Source: Clostridium sp. TW13 (GTDB taxonomy: Bacteria; Bacillota; Clostridia; Clostridiales; Clostridiaceae). Taken from it: a DNA stretch of 64,000 nucleotides. Positions 26,637-35,298 of this stretch are shown piece after piece. The stretch covers positions 1,426,001 through 1,490,000 of the forward strand of contig NZ_BROD01000001.1 of assembly GCF_024345225.1 (NCBI RefSeq), written 5' to 3'. A model generated the notes under the pieces. That model was given only the letters and a program-made list of their open reading frames with translations, searched no databases and was not told the origin of the DNA. The position numbers and the translations under genes are program-made. Within the stretch, counting starts at the first letter, position 1, and each line of letters begins with the position of its first letter.

Positions 26637-28031
26637 ATGAAAAAAATTCAATGGGGTACACAACTTTTTAGGTTTGGTACTTTTGTAGTGGATTCAATAA
26701 TAGTAGTGTTTTCAGTTTATTTAGCATTTTTATTACTATTTAATTTTAATCCACCAGAATATAATATTAATCCATTTATAGAGATTATTCCTTTTATAGT
26801 TATTGCATATTTAATTTTTATGTATGTATTTGGCTTAGAAGATTTACTTAAACGAAGTATGAGTGAAACTATTTATTCCATATTTTTATCAGTAGGAGCA
26901 TTATTTATCTCTACAGCTTTTATAACATTTTTTGCAAGAGGATTTGCTTATCCAAGAAGTGTTTTAATTGTAAGTCCAATAGTCCAATTTATATTGTTAA
27001 GCTTATGGAGAACTATAGTATGGAAGATTAGTAGAGTTAATCATGGAATTAAAGATTCACTAATTGTAGGAGAACAATCTATAGAATATCTTACAAGTAA
27101 GATATTGACAAAACAAAAAGATTTATACAAAGTTAAATATATATGTGATGGAAAATCAAAAAGATTATTTTCTTATCTAGATAAAGTAGAAGTGGTGTTC
27201 TTATGCAATGATGTGGATTTAGATTTAAAGAAACAAATTGTGGATAGATGCCTAATGGCTAGAAAGAGTATATATATAATTCCTGATATATATGAAATTG
27301 CACTTTTAAATTCTAAGTTAAATAGAGCGGATGATATTCCAATATTAAAAGTTAGAAAACTAGGATTAACTATAGAACAAAGATTTTTCAAGAGATTACT
27401 AGATGTAATGGTATCTTTAGTTGGAATTATAATTACAAGTCCTATTATGGTAATTGTAACTATAGCGATCAAGCTTAGTGATGGGGGTAACATATTCTAT
27501 AAGCAAGAAAGAGTTACTGAAGATGAGAAGGTATTTAATGTTCTTAAATTTAGAACAATGGTAATGAATGCTGAGAAATTGACAGGACCGGTACTTGCAG
27601 GAGATGAGGATCCTAGAATAACTAAAATAGGAAAGATATTAAGAGCAACTAGACTAGATGAGCTTCCACAGTTTTTCAATATACTATTTGGAAGTATGAG
27701 TGTAGTGGGTCCAAGACCTGAGAGACCTTTCTTTGTAGAACAATTTAAAGAAGAAATTCCTGACTATAAGTATAGAACCATAGTTAAAGCTGGACTTACT
27801 GGGTTAGCACAAGTACTTGGAAAATATTCTACAACTCCAGAGGATAAAGTAAGATATGATATTATGTATGTAAGAAACTATTCAATTTTGCTAGATCTAA
27901 AGCTTATTTTACAAACTGTAAAAATAATGTTTATGAAGGAAAGTTCAGAAGGTGTAAAGGATGATATGCCTTTTGATGAACTTATGAAGGAAGAATTTTC
28001 TGAAGTTACAGTAGATGTAGATAAAAATTAA
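26637..28031 (+). CDS. polyprenyl glycosylphosphotransferase (initiating sugar transferase, WbaP/WcaJ-type)
   Basis: A 464-aa membrane enzyme that puts the first sugar phosphate onto undecaprenyl phosphate, starting repeat-unit synthesis. Four or five N-terminal membrane segments (about 10-125) and a CoA-binding-like middle region lead to the C-terminal sugar transferase domain (from about 243: FKRLLDVMVSLVGI). Catalytic-domain hallmarks include KFRTMV, TRLDELPQF and VGPRPERP. ATG 26637 follows GAGGTG; a GTG three codons earlier is less likely. First gene of the glycosyltransferase series. Confidence 0.93.
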   Translation: MKKIQWGTQLFRFGTFVVDSIIVVFSVYLAFLLLFNFNPPEYNINPFIEIIPFIVIAYLIFMYVFGLEDLLKRSMSETIYSIFLSVGALFISTAFITFFARGFAYPRSVLIVSPIVQFILLSLWRTIVWKISRVNHGIKDSLIVGEQSIEYLTSKILTKQKDLYKVKYICDGKSKRLFSYLDKVEVVFLCNDVDLDLKKQIVDRCLMARKSIYIIPDIYEIALLNSKLNRADDIPILKVRKLGLTIEQRFFKRLLDVMVSLVGIIITSPIMVIVTIAIKLSDGGNIFYKQERVTEDEKVFNVLKFRTMVMNAEKLTGPVLAGDEDPRITKIGKILRATRLDELPQFFNILFGSMSVVGPRPERPFFVEQFKEEIPDYKYRTIVKAGLTGLAQVLGKYSTTPEDKVRYDIMYVRNYSILLDLKLILQTVKIMFMKESSEGVKDDMPFDELMKEEFSEVTVDVDKN

Positions 28032-28056
28032 TAAACCTTTAGTTAGGAGGAATAAA

Positions 28057-29190
28057 ATGAAAAAAGTGCTTTTTGTTGCTGCACCACAAAGTCATATAAT
28101 GAATTTTCATTTGCCTTTCTTAAAATATTTTCATGATAAAAATTATGAGGTATTTGTAGCAACAAAATTGGATAGAGAAAAGTATAAAAAAGAGATGCAA
28201 AGGGATACTTGGGTAAAGTGGAATGATATAGATTTTAGTAGAAGTCCATTTTCATCAAAGTCACTTAAAGCGTATAAGCAATTAAAAGAGCTTATGAAAG
28301 AACATCAATTTGATCTGATTCATGTTCATACTCCTATGGGAGGTTTCTTAGGAAGGTTAGCTGCAAAAAATACTAAGCAAAAAGTTGTTTTATATACAGC
28401 TCACGGATTTCACTTTTTCCAAGGGGCAAGCAAGGTGAATTGGGCATTATATTATAATGCTGAAAAATTGGCTGCTAAATGGACAGATGGATTAATAACG
28501 ATGAATGAAGAAGATTATAGTAATGCCCTTAAATTAATGAAGAATAGAGATAACGTATTTAAAGTTAATGGTGTAGGGGTAGATTTAAGTAAGAGTTGTG
28601 CAGAGCAGTATAATGATGTAAGAGCAGAATTAGGAATAGGTAAAGATGATTTTGTTATATCTGTTGTAGCTGAATTTATACCTAGAAAAAACCATATTCA
28701 GATTATCGATGCTATTGATCTTGTGAAAAAAAGAAATCCAAATTATAAAATAAAAGTACTTATGGCTGGAGATGGTGATTTAATTCCACAAATAAAGGAT
28801 ATAATTTCTACTAAAGAATTAAAAGATGATATTTTACTTTTGGGATTTAGAAAAGACGTCATATCTGTATTAAAAGCATCTGATGCTTTAGCTTTGACTT
28901 CAAAACAAGAAGGACTACCCAAAAATGTAATGGAAGCAATGGCGTGTAAACTTCCTATAATTACTACGGATGTTCGTGGAAATAGAGATTTAGTAGATAA
29001 TATGAAAAATGGAATTGTTGTACCATTATATGATGTTGAAGCAACAGCAAATGCAATAGAAAAGTTATATAATAATGATAAGTTGCGAAAAGAATTTTCT
29101 AAATGTAGTTATGAAAAAGTTCAAAATTATTCAATTGATAATGTGCTTATAGAAATGGATAAAATTTATACAAAATTTTTAGAAGTTTAG
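28057..29190 (+). CDS. glycosyltransferase family 4 (GT-B fold)
   Basis: A 377-aa cytosolic or membrane-associated glycosyltransferase extending the lipid-linked repeat unit. The N-terminal half has the acceptor-side FDLIHVHTPMGGFLGR, and the donor-binding half the EX7E-type segment KQEGLPKNVMEAMACKLPI. This resembles EpsD/EpsF-type enzymes of exopolysaccharide loci. An AGGAGG site precedes the ATG. Sugar specificity cannot be told. Confidence 0.9.
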   Translation: MKKVLFVAAPQSHIMNFHLPFLKYFHDKNYEVFVATKLDREKYKKEMQRDTWVKWNDIDFSRSPFSSKSLKAYKQLKELMKEHQFDLIHVHTPMGGFLGRLAAKNTKQKVVLYTAHGFHFFQGASKVNWALYYNAEKLAAKWTDGLITMNEEDYSNALKLMKNRDNVFKVNGVGVDLSKSCAEQYNDVRAELGIGKDDFVISVVAEFIPRKNHIQIIDAIDLVKKRNPNYKIKVLMAGDGDLIPQIKDIISTKELKDDILLLGFRKDVISVLKASDALALTSKQEGLPKNVMEAMACKLPIITTDVRGNRDLVDNMKNGIVVPLYDVEATANAIEKLYNNDKLRKEFSKCSYEKVQNYSIDNVLIEMDKIYTKFLEV

Positions 29191-29243
29191 AGATAAAAAC
29201 AGTGTGTAATTTTACTTAATGTACTACTATTAATAATTTAAGG

Positions 29244-29281
29244 TACACTACTAAAAAAATGGATAGTAGTGTATTTTTTTA
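29244..29281 (+). terminator. terminator/attenuator inside the polysaccharide cluster
   Basis: Perfect 10-bp stem TACACTACTA / TAGTAGTGTA (29244-29253, 29264-29273) with a TTTTTTT tail. It lies between two glycosyltransferase genes, so it either ends one transcript or reduces distal expression. Confidence 0.85.
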
Positions 29282-29309
29282 TAAGGTAAATGTTGAAAGG
29301 AATGAAAGT

Positions 29310-30038
29310 ATGTATACAAACATTTTGGGATATAACGTATATAATAGAAGTAAAGATGAATTTATTGATTTAATTAAAACAAAAGAAGAAAAAGTGAATA
29401 TAATTTCTGGAAATCCAGAAATTTTGTATAATGGATTAATAAATCCAATGCTATCAAAAGTTTTTAAGTCAGAAGATGCCGTTATAATTCCAGATGGGAT
29501 AGGGACTGTTATAGCTTCTAAAATTATGAAAAACCCAGTTAAGGAAAGAATAGCAGGGATTGAGGTTATGAAAGAAATAATAGAGTATTGTATTATGAAT
29601 AATCAAAAAATATATCTTTTAGGTGCAACTCAAGAAACAATAGAGAAGTGTACTGAAAATCTTAAAAAGCAATATTCTAATTTAAAAATAGCGGGATTTC
29701 ATAATGGATATTTTGATATAGATAATTGTGAAGAAATAATTAAGGATATAATAGAACAAAATCCTTATGCAATATTCATAGCAATGGGAAGTCCTAGACA
29801 AGAATTATTTATTCAAAAATATAAGGAACAAATCAATAGCAGAATATTTATGGGTGTAGGTGGAAGTTTTGATATTTTTGCAGGTACATTAAAAAGAGCT
29901 CCTAAATGGATGATTAAATTAGGCTTGGAGTGGCTTTATAGAGTTTCAAAAGAACCTTGGAGAATAAGAAGACTATCAGCTATTCCTAAATTTCTTTTAT
30001 TGGTTATTAAAGATCAAAAAAATAGGAGGAAGAAATGA
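29310..30038 (+). CDS. WecG/TagA/CpsF family glycosyltransferase
   Basis: A 242-aa GT26-family enzyme; relatives transfer ManNAc or ManNAcA to lipid-linked GlcNAc. Conserved stretches are ISGNPEILYNG, AVIIPDGIGTVIASK, and the C-terminal AMGSPRQELFIQKYKEQ with GVGGSFDIFAGTLKRAP. ATG 29310 follows GAAAGGAATGAAAG; an ATG at 29259 lies in the loop of the terminator hairpin and is rejected. The stop overlaps the next start by 4 bp (ATGA), so the two genes are translationally coupled. Confidence 0.92.
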   Translation: MYTNILGYNVYNRSKDEFIDLIKTKEEKVNIISGNPEILYNGLINPMLSKVFKSEDAVIIPDGIGTVIASKIMKNPVKERIAGIEVMKEIIEYCIMNNQKIYLLGATQETIEKCTENLKKQYSNLKIAGFHNGYFDIDNCEEIIKDIIEQNPYAIFIAMGSPRQELFIQKYKEQINSRIFMGVGGSFDIFAGTLKRAPKWMIKLGLEWLYRVSKEPWRIRRLSAIPKFLLLVIKDQKNRRKK

Positions 30039-31324
30039 AGATTTTAGTTGTTGCTTGTTATTCTCCAATAATAAATAATTCGGCATCTATTGAAACATTG
30101 ATGTATCTTAATAATTTGGTTAGTAATGGAGAAAATGAGGTTCATCTTTTAACAGTGGATTTTCCCGAAAATTCAATTTATTATGATAAGGAGATACTTC
30201 AATTATTAGATGAGCATATAAAGTTGCATAAGATAGATGGTGGGCGCATTTTCAATAAAATAATGCCAAAAAAAATAATCAATGCTAGTGCAGACAAGGA
30301 AATGGTTAATGACAGCAAAAAGTTTCAGCTGTTAAGGAAGATAAAAAACAAAATTATCTTTCCTGATATGTATTATATATGGTCCAAAGCTGCTGCAAAA
30401 TATGCTAATGAAAAATTGATGAATGCAGGAAAACCTTTTGATGTGATATTTTCTATGCATGAACCTCCTTCAAGTCATTTGTGTGCGAAGAACATTAAGT
30501 TAAAAAATCAAGGTATTCCATGGATAACTTATTGGAGTGATCCATGGCTAAGCGATCCTTCTAGATCTGATATTGGTATAATAAGAAAAACTATTGAAGG
30601 ACGAATGGAAAAAAGTGTAGTAATGAATTGTGATAAGTTAATTTTTGTTACTGAAGCGAATAAAAATGATTTTAGAAAAAGATATAATTTAAAAAATGAA
30701 AATCTTTATTTGATTAATAGGGGTTACGATCAAAAATTATATCAACAATTAGAGCAGGAAGAGAAGCCGAAAGAGATAGATGAAAATAAAATAAACATAT
30801 TATATGCAGGAGAAATATTTAGTAAATTAAGAGATATATCAAAATTTATTAAAGCATTAGATAAGTTGAAAAATGACAATAAGGACGTATATAATTCTTT
30901 TAATATAATGTTTTACGGAAATATAGATGATGCAAGTTTATGTGAAAGATTAAAATCTTTTGAAAATGTAAAGGTCAATAAACGAATCCCATTTAGGCAG
31001 GCATTAAAGTTAATGATACATTCAGAAGTGTTATTGCTATTTGGAAATAAGAATTCAAAACAGATTCCAGCAAAAATTTATGATTATTTTGGATGCAAGG
31101 GCAAAGTATTGGTTGTTTTAGGTGATGAAAATGATCCTATTAAATCAGTAGTAGAGAATAAGGATAAGTGTATTACAATTAATAATTCTTCAGAAGCAAT
31201 ATATGCTTCTCTAATAGATATTTATACGAAAAATCAAAATAATGAGTTAATAGATATCCCTCTAGAGGCATATGAGTGGGGAGCTGTAACACGGAAAATG
31301 GAAAGTATTTTTAAAGGAATGTGA
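30035..31324 (+). CDS. glycosyltransferase (GT4-like)
   Basis: A 429-aa GT-B-type protein. The N-terminal domain begins ILVVACYSPIINNSASIE and contains the acceptor motif FDVIFSMHEPPSSHLCAKN; the C-terminal domain contains INILYAGEIFSKLRD and the donor region QIPAKIYDYFGCKGKVL. This layout fits glycosyltransferases of capsule and sialic-type loci, with weaker conservation than its neighbours. Overlaps the preceding gene by 4 bp. Specificity unknown. Confidence 0.82.
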   Translation: MKILVVACYSPIINNSASIETLMYLNNLVSNGENEVHLLTVDFPENSIYYDKEILQLLDEHIKLHKIDGGRIFNKIMPKKIINASADKEMVNDSKKFQLLRKIKNKIIFPDMYYIWSKAAAKYANEKLMNAGKPFDVIFSMHEPPSSHLCAKNIKLKNQGIPWITYWSDPWLSDPSRSDIGIIRKTIEGRMEKSVVMNCDKLIFVTEANKNDFRKRYNLKNENLYLINRGYDQKLYQQLEQEEKPKEIDENKINILYAGEIFSKLRDISKFIKALDKLKNDNKDVYNSFNIMFYGNIDDASLCERLKSFENVKVNKRIPFRQALKLMIHSEVLLLFGNKNSKQIPAKIYDYFGCKGKVLVVLGDENDPIKSVVENKDKCITINNSSEAIYASLIDIYTKNQNNELIDIPLEAYEWGAVTRKMESIFKGM

Positions 31325-31328
31325 TATT

Positions 31329-32483
31329 ATGCATGTGATGATTGTACCATCTTGGTATGCTACAGAGTTTAATAAGGTTCATGGCAGTTTTTTTAAAGAA
31401 CAGGCATTAGCGCTGCAAAGGAGTGGAATTAAGGTTTCTATAGCCTTTAATGAAATTTGGCCTTTGTCAAGATTAGGAAGAATAAAAAGTAAAAGAGGGC
31501 TAAGTTGTAAAAATGAAGATGGCCTTACTACTTATAGATACAAGAACTACAATTATTTACCTAAGAATCCGCGTATGTTTAATATATTTAATAGAAGGAT
31601 GGAAAAGATATATAAAAGCATTGTTGAAAAAGAAGGAAAAGTAGATGTTATTCATGCACATTCAGCTTTGTGGGGAGGAATTAGTGCAGCATATATTAGT
31701 CAAAAGTATGGTATACCATTAGTTCTTACAGAACATTCTTCTTTAAAGTATGCTCAATATCTTAAAGATAGTTATAGAAAATATGTTTATGAAGCTTATA
31801 TGAATAGCAACAAGCTTGTTTCTGTTAGTGAGAGTTTGAAGACAGAACTTCAAAACTATGTAAGTAATAAGGATATAGTGGTTATAAACAATATAGTAGA
31901 TTTTAATAATTTTACTTTAGATAAGAGAAATGATAGTTATAATGAAACAGAAAAGTTTACTTTTTTTAGTTGTGCCTTTTTAGAACCAGACAAAGGAATG
32001 GATATATTAATCAAAGCATTTAATAAGGGGTTTAAGAATAGTGAAAATGTAGTATTAAGAATTGGTGGTGCTGGCAGGGCAGTAGAGGAATTAAAATCAC
32101 TTATAGAAGAATTAGATTTGAAAGATAAGGTTATGTTGTTAGGGGCTTTATCTAGGGAAGAGGTTTCAGAGGAAATGCAGAAGTGTAATTGTTTTGCATT
32201 AGCTTCTAGGCATGAAACTTTTGGCATGGTATATGTAGAAGCTCTTGCTAGCGGAAAGCCAGTAATAGGAACTAAAAATGGTGGTGCTGAAGAAATAATA
32301 AATGAGAATAATGGATTACTTGTTGAGATTGATAATACAGAAGAGTTATGTGAGGCGATGAAATATATATATTGTAATTTAAATAAATATACTTCGGAAA
32401 TGTTAAGAAAAGAATGTGAAGAAATATATTCTGAGAAAAATATAGTAAGCAGAATAAAGTCTGTATATGAGGAGGTGCTATAA
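31329..32483 (+). CDS. glycosyltransferase family 4
   Basis: A 384-aa GT4 enzyme. N-terminal VPSWYATEFNKVHGSFFKEQ is typical of GT4 members such as those of colanic-type clusters. DVIHAHSALWGGI marks the acceptor side, and RHETFGMVYVEALASGKPV with the following NGGAEEII holds the EX7E donor motif. It starts 5 bp after the upstream stop and shares one base with the polymerase start downstream. Confidence 0.93.
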   Translation: MHVMIVPSWYATEFNKVHGSFFKEQALALQRSGIKVSIAFNEIWPLSRLGRIKSKRGLSCKNEDGLTTYRYKNYNYLPKNPRMFNIFNRRMEKIYKSIVEKEGKVDVIHAHSALWGGISAAYISQKYGIPLVLTEHSSLKYAQYLKDSYRKYVYEAYMNSNKLVSVSESLKTELQNYVSNKDIVVINNIVDFNNFTLDKRNDSYNETEKFTFFSCAFLEPDKGMDILIKAFNKGFKNSENVVLRIGGAGRAVEELKSLIEELDLKDKVMLLGALSREEVSEEMQKCNCFALASRHETFGMVYVEALASGKPVIGTKNGGAEEIINENNGLLVEIDNTEELCEAMKYIYCNLNKYTSEMLRKECEEIYSEKNIVSRIKSVYEEVL

Positions 32484-33700
32484 TGAGGGGAGTGCAAATA
32501 AAGGTTTTAAGATTTTTCACTACTGAAATAAATCTTGTGCTTTGTTATATGCTTTTGGGTTTTTTGTTTATTACTCCATTAGTGGAATTAAAAGGATTAA
32601 TGTCAATATCCAGTAAGTTAATGCTGATATGGGGACTTGCTATGGTTATATATTATGCTATACAAGGGAAGTTTAAAGCAAATGTAAAGGTATATTTTAC
32701 TTTAGTATTATTTCTATTGGTTCAAATTATTAGTATTCTAGTAAATAGAGCTAACATAAATATATCAGTGATCCTGGTAAATCTTATTTTATTTTTTGCA
32801 ATATTCAATATGAGTAACAAGAAGCAAGCTAAAATATCTATTGAAAAGATTTGTTCTACTATGGCAAATGTGGCTGGAATTCTTGGAGTAATTAGCATAA
32901 TAATTTATTTTTCAAATTTAAGTATAGTTTTTTATGGTGTTACTTTTGGCAGAATTGCTAAACTTCAATTTTCAGGTGTTTATTCTAATCCGAATACTTT
33001 AGGCATAATATCACTATTTTCTATAATAATGATATTAATATTAATTAGTATAAGAAAGAATAAAACGGATAGAATAATTTTAATCTCAAATATTATATGT
33101 CAATTTTTCTTACTATATATTAGTGATTGTAGTTCAGCTTTGCTAGGGTTAGCGGTATTTGTTCTATGTATTGTATTCTTTTTACTTAGAAAGAATATAT
33201 TTAGAATAATGTATTTAGCTGTAATTATTATACCTTCAGTTGTGTTTATAATTAGGAGTTATAAAAATTACAAATTAATGGATTACTTAAATGGAAGATT
33301 TGATCTTTGGAAGGCAGCTATAAATGTTTCAAAGCAACATTTATTTTTTGGGGTCGGTAACGGAAATTTAGTAGATGTGGTTAAGCATAGTACTAAGTTG
33401 CAGCTATGGGGAATAGATGCAGGTGGACTACACAATATATTTTTTCAAGTATTAGTATCAAATGGAGTAATAGCTTTACTTATATTTATAATTTTTATTG
33501 TCGTATTTGTAGTAAAGGGATTTAGTATAATTTCAAAATTACAGTCTCAGCAAAGATTACTAGCAATAAAATTATTTGCTTTTGAAGTAGCAATACTTTC
33601 TGTGAATTGTTTTGAAGCAAATATGCTTTATGTAGTAAGTTTTATTTCAATAATTTTCTGGGCTATTCTTGGATATTTTTTTAGCTTAGAAGATAGATAA
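32483..33700 (+). CDS. O-antigen ligase/polymerase (Wzy-like) membrane protein
   Basis: A 405-aa polytopic membrane protein of the O-antigen ligase family with about ten to twelve hydrophobic segments. The diagnostic part is the large external loop, GRFDLWKAAINVSKQHLFFG followed by VGNGN and LHNIFFQVLVSNG. In a cluster with an initiating transferase and no other polymerase it probably acts as the repeat-unit polymerase (Wzy). The start codon overlaps the stop of the preceding gene (TAATG). Last glycan gene here; no flippase gene is present. Confidence 0.88.
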   Translation: MRGVQIKVLRFFTTEINLVLCYMLLGFLFITPLVELKGLMSISSKLMLIWGLAMVIYYAIQGKFKANVKVYFTLVLFLLVQIISILVNRANINISVILVNLILFFAIFNMSNKKQAKISIEKICSTMANVAGILGVISIIIYFSNLSIVFYGVTFGRIAKLQFSGVYSNPNTLGIISLFSIIMILILISIRKNKTDRIILISNIICQFFLLYISDCSSALLGLAVFVLCIVFFLLRKNIFRIMYLAVIIIPSVVFIIRSYKNYKLMDYLNGRFDLWKAAINVSKQHLFFGVGNGNLVDVVKHSTKLQLWGIDAGGLHNIFFQVLVSNGVIALLIFIIFIVVFVVKGFSIISKLQSQQRLLAIKLFAFEVAILSVNCFEANMLYVVSFISIIFWAILGYFFSLEDR

Positions 33701-33711
33701 GGAGTTATATT

Positions 33712-34341
33712 ATGATGAAAAACTTAACAATAGAACAATTTATTGATGAACTTTCTTCTAATAAACCTACTCCAGGTGGTGGTGGTGTAGCAGCACTTTC
33801 AGCTGCAATGTCTGCAGGATTAAATTCTATGGTATACAGCCTTACAGTAGATAAAAAGGCATTTGCTAGTTTAGATGAGGAAATAAAAAATAAAGTTTTG
33901 AATAGTTATGAAGAAGCAATGAAAAGTGCGAAAGATTTTATGGAATATATAGAAATGGATAAAGAAGCTTTTTCTAAACTTATGGATTGCTATAAGTTAC
34001 CTAAGGATACAGAAGAACATATTAAGATTAGAAACAGAGAAATATCTATTGCAACAGAACAAGCTATGATTGTTCCTTTTAGGCTTATGGATAAAGCTAA
34101 AAGATTCTATGATAATATAGAAGTTGCTTTAGATTTTGGAAATAAGAATCTTTTATCTGATGTAGCAGTAGCGGTAATAATGTTAAATGCTGCTATAGAA
34201 GCATCAATAATTAATGTTAAAGTTAATTATGCATGTTTGGATGGGAATGATAAAATCAAAGGTATTTTAGAAGAAGCTGAAAATATAGTTAAAACTTCAG
34301 AAAACAATAAGAGAAGAATTATGGAAAAAATGAGTTTTTAA
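33712..34341 (+). CDS. cyclodeaminase/cyclohydrolase family protein (methenyl-THF cyclohydrolase-like)
   Basis: A 209-aa helical protein of the FTCD_C/FchA family. Members act on formimino- or methenyl-tetrahydrofolate in one-carbon metabolism. The start LTIEQFIDELSSNKPTPGGG is the family signature, including the glycine stretch near the folate site. ATG 33712 has GGAG 7 bp upstream; a second ATG follows directly. It stands 11 bp after the polymerase gene but has no functional link to it. A terminator follows, shared with the convergent pdaA. Confidence 0.88.
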   Translation: MMKNLTIEQFIDELSSNKPTPGGGGVAALSAAMSAGLNSMVYSLTVDKKAFASLDEEIKNKVLNSYEEAMKSAKDFMEYIEMDKEAFSKLMDCYKLPKDTEEHIKIRNREISIATEQAMIVPFRLMDKAKRFYDNIEVALDFGNKNLLSDVAVAVIMLNAAIEASIINVKVNYACLDGNDKIKGILEEAENIVKTSENNKRRIMEKMSF

Positions 34342-34352
34342 AATATTATTTT

Positions 34353-34385
34353 AAAGGTATGCTAAACAATTAGCATACCTTTAAG
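34353..34385. terminator. bidirectional intrinsic terminator between convergent genes
   Basis: Perfect 13-bp stem AAAGGTATGCTAA / TTAGCATACCTTT (34353-34365, 34370-34382) with a 4-nt loop, flanked by A-rich and T-rich sequence. Confidence 0.88.
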
Positions 34386-34389
34386 TTTT

Positions 34390-35136
34390 TTAAGGTAAAT
34401 CATTTAATGATTTAAATTCATAGCCTTGATTTTTTAATTCTTTTATAATATCGTCTAATATTTCAGTATTTGTTTTAGAAACAGCGTGGAGTAACATAAT
34501 TTCACCACTATGAGCCTTGCCTAAAATTTTATTTTTCGCAAAGATATGAGTAGGTTGATTATCAACAAGCCAATCTCTATAGGCAAAACTCCAAAATACT
34601 GTTTTGTAACCCTTTTCTTGAGTTTTTTGTAATGAGCTCTCAGAGAATTTACCCATAGGTGGTCTGAAGAATTTAGGTATGTCTTTTCCGACTAATTTTT
34701 TATATTCTTCATTAACATCATCAAATTCTTTGTTAAATTTTGTCGGATCAGTAACACTAGCCATAGATGGATGAGTACTGGAATGATTGCATACCAAATG
34801 ACCTTCGGCCTCCATTCTTTTTATTAAGTCTGGATTTTGTTTGATATATGGTTTGACTACAAAAAAAGCTGCTGGAACTTTATTTTCTTTGAGAACATCT
34901 AAAATTTTTGCAGTATATCCATTTTCATAACCCTCATCAAAAGTTAGAAATATTTGTTTTTTGCTTTGGTCTCCAACATAATAAACATTATATTTATCAA
35001 TAAATTGGCTAGCTTCTTTAGGAGCAGAAATTGACTGTCCATGTTGTACAAAATACCAGTTTAGTTCTTTATTACTTAAAGGACCTGCACTAAGTAAAGT
35101 ACAAAGCAAAAACGGTACGAATGCTGTTAATTTCAT
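34390..35136 (-). CDS. pdaA: delta-lactam-biosynthetic polysaccharide deacetylase
   Basis: PdaA removes the N-acetyl group from MurNAc so that muramic delta-lactam of spore cortex can form, which is needed for germination. A hydrophobic N-terminus (1-18) serves as export signal or anchor. The NodB-type domain has motif 1 FDEGYENG (66-73), the PdaA-type variant, motif 2 HSSTHP with H118 and H122 as zinc ligands, and RPPMGKFSE as motif 3. Length 248 aa is typical. RBS GAGGTGATTT precedes the ATG. I found no convincing SigG promoter. Confidence 0.92.
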   Translation of the reverse strand: MKLTAFVPFLLCTLLSAGPLSNKELNWYFVQHGQSISAPKEASQFIDKYNVYYVGDQSKKQIFLTFDEGYENGYTAKILDVLKENKVPAAFFVVKPYIKQNPDLIKRMEAEGHLVCNHSSTHPSMASVTDPTKFNKEFDDVNEEYKKLVGKDIPKFFRPPMGKFSESSLQKTQEKGYKTVFWSFAYRDWLVDNQPTHIFAKNKILGKAHSGEIMLLHAVSKTNTEILDDIIKELKNQGYEFKSLNDLP

Positions 35137-35214
35137 TTATAAATCACCTCATAATAAGTGTTAGTAACTTAAAAAAATATATTATATAAAACTAAAGGAT
35201 AAATTAGAATTTTA

Positions 35215-35223
35215 TGTTATAAT
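35215..35223 (+). promoter_or_regulatory. extended -10 promoter upstream of ychF
   Basis: TGTTATAAT (35215-35223) is an extended -10 element; no good -35 lies at the right distance. The following leader is about 70 nt. Confidence 0.5.
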
Positions 35224-35298
35224 AGTATAGTTGAAAAAAATGAACTTATGAAGTATAATCTAGTGAGAAAATCCCATGGAAGAAAGGAATGTACATAA

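Noticed and set aside
29259-29309. N-terminal extension of the WecG/TagA-type gene
   Set aside because: It would begin inside the loop of a terminator hairpin and contains the T-run of that terminator.
31937-32497. Long open frame antisense to a glycosyltransferase gene
   Set aside because: The forward frame has all GT4 motifs; the reverse frame has no start signal and a low-complexity composition.
35137-35215. SigG promoter upstream of pdaA
   Set aside because: Expected from Bacillus, but no CATNNTA box with a matching -35 is present on the minus strand.
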